Assembly: GCA_023460055.1 (NCBI GenBank)
Contig: JAEWRJ010000004.1
Span: forward strand, 1 to 62,300
Origin: Bacillota bacterium
Lineage (GTDB): Bacteria > Bacillota > Clostridia > Christensenellales > Aristaeellaceae
Direction: 5' to 3'
Length of the DNA stretch: 62,300 bases
Below are positions 42,722 through 51,807 of the stretch, one piece after another. Each line of letters opens with the position of its first letter. Position 1 is the first letter of the stretch. The position numbers and the translations under genes were made by a program. The notes below the pieces were generated by a model. It saw only the letters and a program-made list of their open reading frames with translations, made no database searches and was not told the origin of the DNA.

Positions 42722-43627
42722 TTATTTCTCCTCCCGCTCCTGTGCCATGCCCCTGACCTCTTCGGGTGAAAAACTGTGGACGGTCCGGCAGAAGTGGCAG
42801 GTCATTTCAGTGTCGCGCCCTTCATCAGCCATGTCCAGAAGTTCCTCTTTTCCAAGGGATTTCAGGGCTCTGCCCATACGATCGCGCGAGCAGTCGCACC
42901 TCAGGCGCAATGGCTCTTCCCCGGCGATCTGAAGATCCATGCCCTGGAACCAGAACTCAGCCAGTTCCCGCATGGATCGGTCATACAGCTCGCGGCTGAT
43001 GCCGCGGAAGAAGGGCTCCCGCTTCTCAAGTTCTTCTATCACATCCATGCCGCATCCGGGCAGGGCCTGTATAAGAATCCCCCCCGAAGAAAGGACGACG
43101 CCGTCCTGGTTCAGGCAGCCCAGCGCGACCAGGGAAGGTGTTTGTTCAGACATGGTGAAGTACTCGGCGAAATCAAGCCCCAGCTCGCCCGATACCAGGT
43201 TGGCGATGCCAATGTAGGGCTCCCCCGCGCCGCGGTCACGCACAACCGTCAGGCGGCCTTCCGTGCCGACAAAGCCTGCTACGTCCTGTTTGCCGTCCGA
43301 ACGGACAGGCAGCTGTTCCTGCGGGTTTTCAACGGCGATCTTCAGATCGCCTCCATGACGGCCGACCACTGTCATTCTTCCGCCGGCGCCATTTCCGGTC
43401 ACGGTCACGGTGACGCTGCCCTCCTCATCCTCCACGCTATAGAACAGCATCGCGCTGCCCGAGAGCAGCCTGCCCATGGCGCAGGCTGCTGTGTCGGAGG
43501 CCATGTGAATGTCCGCCGCTTCCTGTGTCAGCCTGGTCGTTCGGCACATCATCACCCGCGCCTGTCCCCCCGCGATCAGCATACGGAGCAGTCCGTCAGG
43601 TTCATTAAATATCAATTCATCTTGCAT
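42722..43627 (-). CDS. hslO: Redox-regulated chaperone Hsp33
   Basis: About 301 residues if started at MQDELIFNEPDGLLRML, which matches the family length; two upstream in-frame ATGs (43651, 43669) would add 8-14 residues. The C-terminal redox switch carries the zinc cysteines as RCDCSRDRM and TCHFCRTVH (CxC and CxxC). The N-terminal domain has VMMCRTTRLTQEAADIHM. Oxidation releases zinc and unfolds the linker, activating holdase function. It directly follows a SAM methyltransferase gene and fits with the ferritin and rubrerythrin elsewhere in the window as oxidative-stress equipment. Confidence 0.93.
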   Translation of the reverse strand: MQDELIFNEPDGLLRMLIAGGQARVMMCRTTRLTQEAADIHMASDTAACAMGRLLSGSAMLFYSVEDEEGSVTVTVTGNGAGGRMTVVGRHGGDLKIAVENPQEQLPVRSDGKQDVAGFVGTEGRLTVVRDRGAGEPYIGIANLVSGELGLDFAEYFTMSEQTPSLVALGCLNQDGVVLSSGGILIQALPGCGMDVIEELEKREPFFRGISRELYDRSMRELAEFWFQGMDLQIAGEEPLRLRCDCSRDRMGRALKSLGKEELLDMADEGRDTEMTCHFCRTVHSFSPEEVRGMAQEREEK

Positions 43628-43652
43628 GTCGTTGCTTTTATCTTCCTTCATG

Positions 43653-44393
43653 TCATGGTTTGCGGGCAAACAGATGAAGCCTCTGTTCCCCCTCGACCGG
43701 CTCTCTGCGGGTCCTGTCGCCGTAAATCAGCGGACGCTCAAAACCGCAGGCTCCAAGCATTCCTGCCAGTTCATCCTCCGTCCAGGCACGCTGCCTCTGT
43801 ATCTCCTCTGTATGCCAAAAGCAGTTATCCCGCTCGCGCGCATAGAGTTGCAGCCTCATGTCAAGCAAACGCCTGACAGGGTCCCAGTGATTTTCCCAGA
43901 TGTAATGTACCCGTCCCTGGGTATTGGTCAGTGTGTGATCGCCTAAAACCTCAGACAGTTTGTACAGGGAGGACACATCAAAGCACAGTGCGCCTCCGGG
44001 GCGCAGGGCCGCGTGGGCTGAGGCCAAAAAGCCGCGCAGGGCCGCCTCGTCTGTCAGGTAGTTCACGCCGTCGCAGGTGCAGAGAATGGCATCCTGCTGC
44101 CTGTGAAGCTTAAGCTTGCGCATATCCTGCCGGATCAGGGGGACCATTTTCCCGGCCGACCGCAGCTTTAATGCCGCGATGGAGAGCATTTCCTGCGATA
44201 TATCCACGCCGCACATCTCATAGCGCCGGCTCAGCGCCAGCGTCAGGCTTCCGGTGCCGCAGGCGCATTCCGTCACCAGAGACCCGGGAGGAATTCCCGC
44301 GTCCTCAAGCAATGAGGCATAGTAATCCGCCCAGCCCGCGTAATCGACATCCTCCATCAGCTCGTCGTACAGGAGAGCAAAGTCTGAGTACAT
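43653..44393 (-). CDS. Class I SAM-dependent methyltransferase
   Basis: A 246-residue methyltransferase. It starts MYSDFALLYDELMEDVDY, a common opening for small YqeM-type enzymes. Motif I is TECACGTGSLTLALSRRY near residue 40, with MCGVDISQEML binding the SAM ribose and ILCTCDGVNYL near 105. The substrate is unknown. It overlaps the DUF624-like gene by 1 bp upstream, and its end lies about 25 bp before the chosen hslO start. Confidence 0.85.
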   Translation of the reverse strand: MYSDFALLYDELMEDVDYAGWADYYASLLEDAGIPPGSLVTECACGTGSLTLALSRRYEMCGVDISQEMLSIAALKLRSAGKMVPLIRQDMRKLKLHRQQDAILCTCDGVNYLTDEAALRGFLASAHAALRPGGALCFDVSSLYKLSEVLGDHTLTNTQGRVHYIWENHWDPVRRLLDMRLQLYARERDNCFWHTEEIQRQRAWTEDELAGMLGACGFERPLIYGDRTRREPVEGEQRLHLFARKP

Positions 44394-45376
44394 CAGGCCT
44401 CTGTATCCTCATCATCGTCAGCATCCTCATCGATGTCCTCTTCCTTGGCCAGGCCGCGGTTGATCTGGACCCCCTCAAGGCGGGTATTGATGAATTTGTC
44501 AAACACGGCGTTTGACAGTGAAGCGTAAACAAAGCGGGCCAGGGCATTGCCGATCAGCAGATAGTAGCCTGCCAGCACCATCAGGGCATAAATGGTATAA
44601 GCCGGCATAAACCAGCTGACCGCAAGCGCCAGCAGCGTGGGCAACAGCATCACAAGCCGGGCACCCGCTGTCTGGGGCAGCCTGCCAACGGAAAGCAAAA
44701 AGGCATTGCGCAGAAGCGTTCTCAGGTTAAGCTTGTAGGTAACCATCATCGGATAAAAATACACCAGCGCCAGGGTCCACACCAGGCCCAGCATCGCCGT
44801 CAGCATCTGGGGCACAACGAACAGCAGGTTCTGCTGCCCCATATCACCATAGAACTGATAGCCCACATACACGATCAGAGGAACGAGGCCGGTGATGAAA
44901 GAAATGACCAATGATTGCTTCCAGTTGGCGATCAGCGCGTCCTTAAAGTCACTCCAGACAAAGGCATGCTCGTCCCGCGCCCAGTTGCGCGTGACATAGG
45001 CCATACCCGCCTGAAATGGCCCGGTGATCGCGATTGCCGGTACTAACAGCAAAAGCGAGCGCATGATCACGCTGTTATAGAGCGGTCTGAGGTTTTGCAC
45101 CAGCTCCAGCTGTTCGGGTGTGGCAGCCGATGGGTCCATCTCCACCGTCTGGGCGACGCCGGCGATATTAAACAGATTGCTCATCAGCTGGATCAGCACA
45201 TACATGGCCGGCAGCCAGGCGATCACGCTGACAATGTTCAGCCGAAACAGGCCCGCGAAACGCACGCGCAGCATTTCCCAAAATAGCTGCCACCGCGTAC
45301 GGGGAAGATCATCCTTCTGGTAATCACCCTTGCCTGATTTTCCGTAGTAATAATTGTTCATGAATTTGCCAAACAC
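44393..45376 (-). CDS. DUF624/YesL-like integral membrane protein
   Basis: A membrane protein of about 327 residues. The start is placed at a GTG (45376, VFGKFMNNYYYG), which follows GGAGG by 7 nt; this opening is typical of DUF624-like proteins, while the upstream in-frame TTG at 45409 lacks a site. It has about six hydrophobic helices, near 45-70, 110-130, 155-180, 190-215, 240-270 and 275-300. The C-terminal tail is acidic (EEDIDEDADDDEDTEA). Function in this family is unknown, though some members sit in carbohydrate-uptake loci. It is first gene of the nine-gene operon. Confidence 0.78.
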   Translation of the reverse strand: MFGKFMNNYYYGKSGKGDYQKDDLPRTRWQLFWEMLRVRFAGLFRLNIVSVIAWLPAMYVLIQLMSNLFNIAGVAQTVEMDPSAATPEQLELVQNLRPLYNSVIMRSLLLLVPAIAITGPFQAGMAYVTRNWARDEHAFVWSDFKDALIANWKQSLVISFITGLVPLIVYVGYQFYGDMGQQNLLFVVPQMLTAMLGLVWTLALVYFYPMMVTYKLNLRTLLRNAFLLSVGRLPQTAGARLVMLLPTLLALAVSWFMPAYTIYALMVLAGYYLLIGNALARFVYASLSNAVFDKFINTRLEGVQINRGLAKEEDIDEDADDDEDTEA

Positions 45377-45408
45377 CGCACTGCCTCCATCCAAATAAGA
45401 GATGTTCA

Positions 45409-45414
45409 ATTATA
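45409..45414 (-). promoter_or_regulatory. Extended -10 promoter of the nine-gene operon
   Basis: On the minus strand TGGTATAAT forms an extended -10 element about 33 bp before the GTG start. No good -35 is visible (weak TAGGTGC), consistent with an extended -10 promoter. Confidence 0.55.
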
Positions 45415-45500
45415 CCATAAATTTGCCCGCCGCACCTAAAGAGAACAGGGTTTAACAATATGTTAAAATATGGATCGGCGTTTTCCTGACGGCTGCCCCG

Positions 45501-45536
45501 AAAAAGAAGGAAGGAGCGCCTGTTCAAAGCGCTCCT
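45501..45536 (-). terminator. Terminator of the murF-lepA operon
   Basis: On the minus strand an 8-bp stem AGGAGCGC/GCGCTCCT with a 9-nt loop (45512-45536) is followed by a T-rich tract ending in five T. It lies about 20 bp past the stop of the second zinc-ribbon gene. Confidence 0.87.
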
Positions 45537-45557
45537 CCTGTTATGAACCGCCGGACA

Positions 45558-47339
45558 TCAGTTCTTCGGTTTATAGGTATACCTGGCCGTCACCCTGGGG
45601 ATGCCGCCGTACGAACCGCTGGCATCGGCATAAAGCCGGTAGCGCTGGCCGACCTCCCACTGGGTCTTGGTCTGGTTTTCCACCATCACTTCAAGCGGCG
45701 TGGCTGTTCGCCCGTCGGCGCAGTCAATGATGACAAGCTGAGGCTTGGTGGAAACAACGCGCAGCACGGGGCCGGTGAAAGTGTAGATCTGCGTGTTCTT
45801 CACATGGGTCGATAGGTTTGCCAAAAGATTCGAGTAGCCAAACTTCTCATCCAGAGCCCAGGCCTTGGGCGTATAATGATCAGGGTCAGGCAGATAGTAG
45901 ACATCATACTCAACGATGGTCGGCTCGCTGCCGGGATACTCCGCCCGGATGATCACGGTGTTGGTGCCGATGCGGTTGAACACGGCGTCAAAGCTGAAAG
46001 CGCCGGTGGAAGCGAGCCTGCTATCATCAAGGTTATAGTAGGGGCTCAGGATGGTGATGGCGGCGCCGGCTCTTGTGGTGGCTGATATGGTCATCTGGGG
46101 CTTGGTGCTCCGGTCTTCAAGCGTGCTGGCCAGATCCAGCGGTACATCCTGCACCGCGCGGAAGATGGTCAGTTCCGTCTCGTTCTCCCGGTAATACTGG
46201 CTGCGCACAGCGATGTGAATCCGGTTTTCACCGATGGGTTGGATGGGGGCGTTGTAGGTGATGTAACCATCCTGCGTGTTCACGTAGGATGAGTAATCCT
46301 CTCCGTTGATGAACACCGTGCTGTTTTGCATCACGTGGAACTGGATATTGTAAATCGGCGTGGAGGCCTCGATATAGGTCACATCCGGCTTGATCAGCGT
46401 CAACGGTGACAGGGGAATATCGATGCGGTAACTGATAATGTCCATCTGTACCTGCTCGCCGGCGCTGGTTCTGATATAGGGTGTAATGCTCACATCCATG
46501 GATTCGGGGATCTCTCCCTCCATGCCGTCATACCAGATATGATCCTGCACCTGGAAAACAGCATAGCCGCCTGTGACGATATAAGTGCGGCGCAGCTCCT
46601 TGATATAGATCTGAGATCCTTCAGGCGCGGGAATGCGGATGGTGTGGGCCGCCATGTCATCGAGGATGGAAGCGGTCACATCTATCCGGGGGATGTCAAC
46701 CCCCTGCTGCGCTTTATCAAGCGTCGGAAGGTAAAGATACCGCCAGCCCGCGAAGCCGATGCCGGCCAGTATCAGCAGCCCCGCGATGAGGGGCATCACG
46801 CGCCGAAGGCCAAACAGCCGCGCGCGGCGCGACTTCTTCCCAGAGATCGGTATGCCGGGACCTCTTGTCCCCCCGCCCCGCCTGACGGGCGAAACAGCCC
46901 GCAGCTCATCGGTGGCATAGGCATAGTTGGGTTCCGCCATATAACCGTCATAATCCACATGCTGCTCCGGGGAGGCATACGCTTGTCTTTCCTCCCCTTG
47001 CACATACACACTGCTGCGGCGGCTGGCACCCGTTACACCCGCGCCGGTAGGCGCGTAGCCCCGCTGGGCCGCGCGCCGGCGCAGCTCCTCCTGACGGCGC
47101 TCGCCTTCGCGCTTGCGCACATGCAGGTCACGCATCTCCTCCGCCAGCCTTGTTTTCCGGTCTACCAGCGTCTTTTCCTCCCCGTAATCGTCGTACACGA
47201 CAACCACAGGGCGCTCTTCGCTGATGTCCTCCTTAGGCCGCAAAATCCCGGATTTTTCGCCAGGAGTCAGCGGCTCGCCGCAGGCAAAGCAAACGGGATA
47301 GCTCGCGCGGTTCCATTTGCCGCATTTGGGACAGATCAT
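45558..47339 (-). CDS. Zinc-ribbon membrane protein with large extracytoplasmic beta domains
   Basis: A 593-residue protein of unknown function. The zinc ribbon has cysteines at 3, 6, 17 and 20, the same spacing as the 40103-41884 protein. A charged, partly coiled region (RLAEEMRDLHVRKREGERRQ) and a Tyr/Gly/Arg-rich linker lead to one transmembrane helix at about 176-200. The remaining 390 residues are extracytoplasmic and beta-rich, with Ig- or PEGA-like segments (TRAGAAITILSPYYNLDDSR) and no enzyme motif. It starts 30 bp after lepA and ends the murF operon. A wall- or envelope-sensing role is plausible from topology and neighbours only. Confidence 0.78.
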   Translation of the reverse strand: MICPKCGKWNRASYPVCFACGEPLTPGEKSGILRPKEDISEERPVVVVYDDYGEEKTLVDRKTRLAEEMRDLHVRKREGERRQEELRRRAAQRGYAPTGAGVTGASRRSSVYVQGEERQAYASPEQHVDYDGYMAEPNYAYATDELRAVSPVRRGGGTRGPGIPISGKKSRRARLFGLRRVMPLIAGLLILAGIGFAGWRYLYLPTLDKAQQGVDIPRIDVTASILDDMAAHTIRIPAPEGSQIYIKELRRTYIVTGGYAVFQVQDHIWYDGMEGEIPESMDVSITPYIRTSAGEQVQMDIISYRIDIPLSPLTLIKPDVTYIEASTPIYNIQFHVMQNSTVFINGEDYSSYVNTQDGYITYNAPIQPIGENRIHIAVRSQYYRENETELTIFRAVQDVPLDLASTLEDRSTKPQMTISATTRAGAAITILSPYYNLDDSRLASTGAFSFDAVFNRIGTNTVIIRAEYPGSEPTIVEYDVYYLPDPDHYTPKAWALDEKFGYSNLLANLSTHVKNTQIYTFTGPVLRVVSTKPQLVIIDCADGRTATPLEVMVENQTKTQWEVGQRYRLYADASGSYGGIPRVTARYTYKPKN

Positions 47340-47369
47340 CTGATAGAAACTCCTTTACAGGGCAGGTGA

Positions 47370-49178
47370 TTACTTATCATCGCCCATCTTCAGCACCGCG
47401 ATGAAAGCCTCGCTGGGAAGCTCGACCTTGCCGAACTGGCGCATGCGCTTCTTGCCTTCCTTCTGCTTTTCAAGTAGCTTCTTCTTGCGGCTGATATCGC
47501 CGCCGTAACACTTGCTCAGCACATCCTTGCGCAATGCCTTCACGGTCTCGCGCGCGATCACCTTTCCGCCGATGGCCGCCTGGATCGGGATCTCAAACTG
47601 CTGGCGGGGGATGACTTCGCGCAGCTTTTCAGCCATGGAGCGCCCGCGCTCATAGGCCTTGTCGCGATGGACGATCATGGTGAATGCGTCGCACAGCTCG
47701 CTGTTGAGCAGGATGTCCAGCTTGACCAAATCGCTCTCCTGATAGCCCTTCAGTTCATAATCAAGCGAGGCATAGCCGCGGCTGCGGCTTTTTAACTGGT
47801 CAAAGAAATCAAATATCACTTCGTTGAGCGGGATGTCATAGGTCAGCTTCACGCGGCCGCCTTCGTGCTGCATATCAAGGAATATGCCGCGCTTCTCCTG
47901 GCATAGCTGCATTAAAGTCCCTACATAATCCTGCGGCGTATAGATGGTCGCGAATACATAAGGCTCTTCCATCGACTCGATCTCCCCGACGGGGGGCAGG
48001 TTGGTCGGATTGTCGATCAGAAGCTTGTCGCCGTTGCATTTGTTGATTTCGTAGATGACGCTGGGCACTGTGGTGATCAGGTCCAGATCAAACTCACGCT
48101 CGAGCCTCTCCTGGATGATCTCCATATGGAGCAGGCCCAGGAAGCCGCAGCGGAAGCCATAGCCCAGCGCCGCGCTGGTTTCCGGCTCAAAGTGCAGGGA
48201 GGCGTCATTCATGCGCAGTTTTTCAAGCGCGTCGCTGAGCGCCGGGTAGTCGGACCCGTCAGCGGGATAAATGCCGCAGTACACCATGGGCGTTACGGCC
48301 TTGTAGCCGGGCAGGGGCTCAAGGGCGGGATTGTCGGCATCCGTGATGGTATCGCCCACCTTGGTATCGCCGACTGTCTTGATGGAAGCCGCCACATAGC
48401 CCACGTCGCCCGCCAACAGCGCGTCCTTTTGCATGTAGCCGGGGCTGCGAATGCCCACTTCGACCACTTCAAACATTGCGCCGGTCTGCATCATGCGCAT
48501 GCGCATGCCCGGTTTCAGCACGCCGTTGACCACGCGAACAAAACAGATGGCTCCGCGGTAGTTGTCATATACCGCGTCAAACACAAGCGCCTGCAGCGGC
48601 TCTTCCTCACTCCCTTTGGGCGGAGGCATATGGTTGACGATTGCCTCCAGTACTTCGCCGATACCGATTCCCATTTTGGCCGACACCCGGGGCGCATGGG
48701 ATGTATCCAGGCCGATCACCTCCTCGATCTCCTCGCACGCCTTATCCGGCTCCGCAGAGGGCAGATCGATCTTGTTGATCACCGGGATAGTCTCCAGGTT
48801 ATGTTCCAGCGCCAGGTACACATTGGCCAGGGTCTGCGCTTCAACTCCCTGGGTGGCATCCACCACCAGCAGGGCCCCCTCACAGGCAGCCAACGCGCGG
48901 CTGACTTCGTAAGTAAAGTCCACATGGCCGGGGGTGTCGATCAGGTTCAGGGTATATTCCTTGCCGTCTTTAGCCTGATAGCGCATGGTAACAGCCTTGG
49001 ATTTGATGGTGATGCCGCGCTCGCGCTCCAGCTCCATCGAGTCCATGATCTGGGCCACCATCTCCCGCTGCTGGTATACCCCCGTCATTTCCAGAATGCG
49101 GTCAGCAAGTGTGGATTTGCCGTGGTCGATATGGGCTATGATGCAGAAATTCCGGATCCTCTCCAAGCGGTCGTTCAC
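47370..49178 (-). CDS. lepA: Elongation factor 4 (back-translocase LepA)
   Basis: A 602-residue translational GTPase. G1 is IAHIDHGKSTLADRIL, G3 DTPGHVDFTYEV and G4 INKIDLPSAEPDKA near residue 130. Domain II and the LepA-specific C-terminal domain (KMGIGIGEVLEAIVNHMPPP; KGYQESDLVKLDILLN) follow. It acts on stalled ribosomes and in 30S biogenesis. Its start overlaps the murC stop by 4 bp, an unusual partner, since lepA more often pairs with hemW or the signal peptidase gene. Confidence 0.97.
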   Translation of the reverse strand: MNDRLERIRNFCIIAHIDHGKSTLADRILEMTGVYQQREMVAQIMDSMELERERGITIKSKAVTMRYQAKDGKEYTLNLIDTPGHVDFTYEVSRALAACEGALLVVDATQGVEAQTLANVYLALEHNLETIPVINKIDLPSAEPDKACEEIEEVIGLDTSHAPRVSAKMGIGIGEVLEAIVNHMPPPKGSEEEPLQALVFDAVYDNYRGAICFVRVVNGVLKPGMRMRMMQTGAMFEVVEVGIRSPGYMQKDALLAGDVGYVAASIKTVGDTKVGDTITDADNPALEPLPGYKAVTPMVYCGIYPADGSDYPALSDALEKLRMNDASLHFEPETSAALGYGFRCGFLGLLHMEIIQERLEREFDLDLITTVPSVIYEINKCNGDKLLIDNPTNLPPVGEIESMEEPYVFATIYTPQDYVGTLMQLCQEKRGIFLDMQHEGGRVKLTYDIPLNEVIFDFFDQLKSRSRGYASLDYELKGYQESDLVKLDILLNSELCDAFTMIVHRDKAYERGRSMAEKLREVIPRQQFEIPIQAAIGGKVIARETVKALRKDVLSKCYGGDISRKKKLLEKQKEGKKRMRQFGKVELPSEAFIAVLKMGDDK

Positions 49179-50590
49179 GGTTCGCCCTCCAGTACATATT
49201 GCTTGTCATCCCAATGCTTCTGCATCAGGTCATTGAGCAGATTGATGTTGCCGCAGCCCATGGTAAGCACCAGGTCTCCCTCGCGCCCATGCCGCAAAAG
49301 CCAGTGTTCCGTATCCTCAAACGTTGGGGTGAGGCAGGCTTCAATGCCGGCCCTTTGCATCCCCTCAACCAGCATCCGGCTGTGGATATCGCCGGGATCT
49401 ATCTCCCGGGCAGCATATATATCTGTCACCAGGGTAATCGCCGCCTGCCTGGTGCAGGTCAGGAAGTCATCAAAAAGACCTTTCACGCGGCTATAGGTAT
49501 GCGGCTGCATCACGGCGATCACCCGGCGCCCCTGCATGGCCGCTACACTGACGGCGCTTTTCATCTCCGCCGGGTTATGGCCGTAGTCATGGTACATGCG
49601 CATCCCCTGAACAATGCCGGTAAACTCAAAGCGGCGGTGCACGCCGGCAAATTCACTCAATGACCGGCAGGCTGCCTCAGGCTCGCAGCCCAGCGCGGCG
49701 GCACCTGCCAAAGCGTGCAGGGCATGCAGGGCATTGAAATCCCCAGCCACCTTCAGTTCAATGCGTCCGACAGGTTCGCCCTTGCGGCAGGCCTCAAAGC
49801 GCGCGCAGCCGGCGGAGTCATAGCGCAGTTCCCGCGCGGTCCAGTCGGCATTCCCGGAAAGGGACATAGTTTGATAGGATCTGCCGCTTTTCTCCATCAC
49901 GCGCATGACACGCGGATCGTCCGCAAACCCGATGGAGAGTCCGTCCTGCGGCAGCCGGCCGACAAACTGGGCAAAAGCCGCCTCGATGTCATCCAGATCG
50001 CGGTAGCAGTCCAGGTGATCGGCCTCAATGTTGGTGATCAGGGCCAGAGTGGGCGGCATTTGGAGAAAACTGCGGTTGAACTCACAGGCTTCTGCCACGA
50101 AATATTTCCTGCCCCCCACGCGCGATCCGCCGCCCAGCCGGTCAAGGCTGCCGCCGATATGCACGGTAGGGTCACGCCCCAGATCCAGGAGTATCTGCGC
50201 CAGCATGGACGACAGCGTGGTCTTCCCATGCGTGCCGCAGATGCAGGCGGTATTCTCGTATCCCTGCATCAATTGGCCAAGCAGCACCGCGCGCTCCATC
50301 TGAGGGATGCCCGCGTCCCGTGCCGCCAGGCGTTCAGGATCGGCTGGCGAAATCGCCGCGGAATAGATCAAAAGACCGGCATCGCTGACCGCCTCAGGAT
50401 GATGGCCGGCATAGACCCGGATGCCCATTTTGCGCAAGCCCTCCAGCGCGTAACCCTCCTGGGAGTCGGAACCCGAAACGCTGAAGCCCTCGGTCACAAG
50501 CATGCGCGCCAAGCCTGACATGCTTGAGCCGCCGATGCCGACCATATGAAGGCGCTCATTTTTATAATCAAAGACTGAAAGCTCGCTCAT
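49175..50590 (-). CDS. murC: UDP-N-acetylmuramate--L-alanine ligase
   Basis: About 471 residues from MSELSVFDYKNERLHMVGIG; the start overlaps the ddl stop (ATGA) and has AAGGGG upstream. The nucleotide-binding N-terminal GIGGSSMSGLARML, central P-loop CGTHGKTTLSSMLAQIL near residue 110, and HNPAEMKSAVSVAAM near 365 are all MurC features. It adds L-Ala to UDP-MurNAc in the cytoplasm, the first step of stem-peptide assembly. It is co-encoded with ddl and murF. Confidence 0.95.
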   Translation of the reverse strand: MSELSVFDYKNERLHMVGIGGSSMSGLARMLVTEGFSVSGSDSQEGYALEGLRKMGIRVYAGHHPEAVSDAGLLIYSAAISPADPERLAARDAGIPQMERAVLLGQLMQGYENTACICGTHGKTTLSSMLAQILLDLGRDPTVHIGGSLDRLGGGSRVGGRKYFVAEACEFNRSFLQMPPTLALITNIEADHLDCYRDLDDIEAAFAQFVGRLPQDGLSIGFADDPRVMRVMEKSGRSYQTMSLSGNADWTARELRYDSAGCARFEACRKGEPVGRIELKVAGDFNALHALHALAGAAALGCEPEAACRSLSEFAGVHRRFEFTGIVQGMRMYHDYGHNPAEMKSAVSVAAMQGRRVIAVMQPHTYSRVKGLFDDFLTCTRQAAITLVTDIYAAREIDPGDIHSRMLVEGMQRAGIEACLTPTFEDTEHWLLRHGREGDLVLTMGCGNINLLNDLMQKHWDDKQYVLEGEP

Positions 50591-51795
50591 CCCTTGGTCC
50601 CCTTCGCGCCCTTGGCGCCGCCAACGCTGGCATGCTTGAGTATGTCGGAGCGGTATGCCAGGTTGTTCTCGCACTTTTCGGCATATGCCGTCATGGCGCA
50701 CTGCACCATGCGGTCGATCAGTTCGGAATAAGGCAGTTTGGGCTCCGACTGGTTCCACAGGTAGAAGGCAAGAGATCCCGGAATCGCGTTGATCTCCGTG
50801 ATGGAGAGCCGATCGGTCGTAGAATCGATCATATAATCGATGCGCACGACGCTCTTGCAGTCAAGCGCCCTGAATATATCACAGGAAAGCTCCCGTATCC
50901 TTCCAGTCATCGCTTCCCCGATGGGGGCCGGCACCACGCGGCTTAAGGACGCCATACCCTTGCTGCCGCCGCCGCGCGTATACTTGGCGTTGAAATCAAG
51001 CAGGCTGCCCTCCGTAATTGGCATTTCCACGACAGAGGCACGAACGTCATCATCAAAGCCCAGCACCGAGCAGTTGACCTCGATGGGCCGGTTGACCGCT
51101 TCCTCCACCAGGACGCGGCGGTCAAAGGAAAAGGCCAGTTCCAGCGCGTCGGACAGGCTCTTAAAGTCAGTCGCCCGGCTCACGCCGATGGAGGAGCCCA
51201 AAGTCGCCGGCTTCACAAAAACAGGGTAGGGCAGCTTTTGCTCGATCAGTTTGATCAGCTCCACCGCGTCCTTGCGCCAGGCGCTGCGCAGCACAGCGAT
51301 ATCATCAAGCACCGGAAAGCCGCAGCCGCGAAAAAACTGCTTCATCATGATCTTGTCCATCGCAATGGCACTGCCGCCGATGCCAGTGGACGCGTAGGGA
51401 ATATCCATCAGTTCAAGCAAACCCTGAAGGCTTCCGTCCTCCCCGTGAAGGCCGTGCATCACCGGGATCACGCAGTCAAGCCTGGCCGCTATATCAAGCC
51501 GGCCGCCGCCCATCAGCCCGCTCTTGGTATAGCAAAGCAACGCGCCTGACTTGGCTGTCAGGTCGGGCTGCACGCGCTTCACCCCATCCAATTTGGGGCT
51601 AAAACGCGGAATATAGCTTTTAATATCCCGCAAAGGGTCGCCGGTATACCAGGCTCCCTCCTGAGAGATGTAGACAGGTACCAGGTCGTACTTGTCCATG
51701 TTGACATGCTTCATCAATTGAACGGCCGAGATGACGCTCACCTCATGCTCACAGCTGCGGGAGCCGTAGATGATACCCAGTTGAATTTTCTTCAT
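50587..51795 (-). CDS. ddl: D-alanine--D-alanine ligase family protein
   Basis: A 402-residue ATP-grasp ligase. It begins LGIIYGSRSCEHEVSVISAV, has MHGLHGEDGSLQGLLELMDIP near residue 115 and ends with the Mg-binding ITEINAIPGSLAFYLWN near 345. The last feature (N-x-IPG followed by SLAFYLW) differs from the NTIPGFT of classical Ddl and is seen in many clostridial homologues. It makes the D-Ala-D-Ala used by MurF; a relaxed D-Ala-D-Ser or D-Lac specificity cannot be judged here. It lies 12 bp after murF. Confidence 0.9.
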   Translation of the reverse strand: MKKIQLGIIYGSRSCEHEVSVISAVQLMKHVNMDKYDLVPVYISQEGAWYTGDPLRDIKSYIPRFSPKLDGVKRVQPDLTAKSGALLCYTKSGLMGGGRLDIAARLDCVIPVMHGLHGEDGSLQGLLELMDIPYASTGIGGSAIAMDKIMMKQFFRGCGFPVLDDIAVLRSAWRKDAVELIKLIEQKLPYPVFVKPATLGSSIGVSRATDFKSLSDALELAFSFDRRVLVEEAVNRPIEVNCSVLGFDDDVRASVVEMPITEGSLLDFNAKYTRGGGSKGMASLSRVVPAPIGEAMTGRIRELSCDIFRALDCKSVVRIDYMIDSTTDRLSITEINAIPGSLAFYLWNQSEPKLPYSELIDRMVQCAMTAYAEKCENNLAYRSDILKHASVGGAKGAKGTKG

Positions 51796-51807
51796 CCCAA
51801 AGCCTCC

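Noticed and set aside
48126..49496. A 456-codon plus-strand frame opposite lepA
   Set aside because: A shadow of lepA caused by codon bias. It has no ribosome site and its sequence is His/Arg/Gln-rich without domains.
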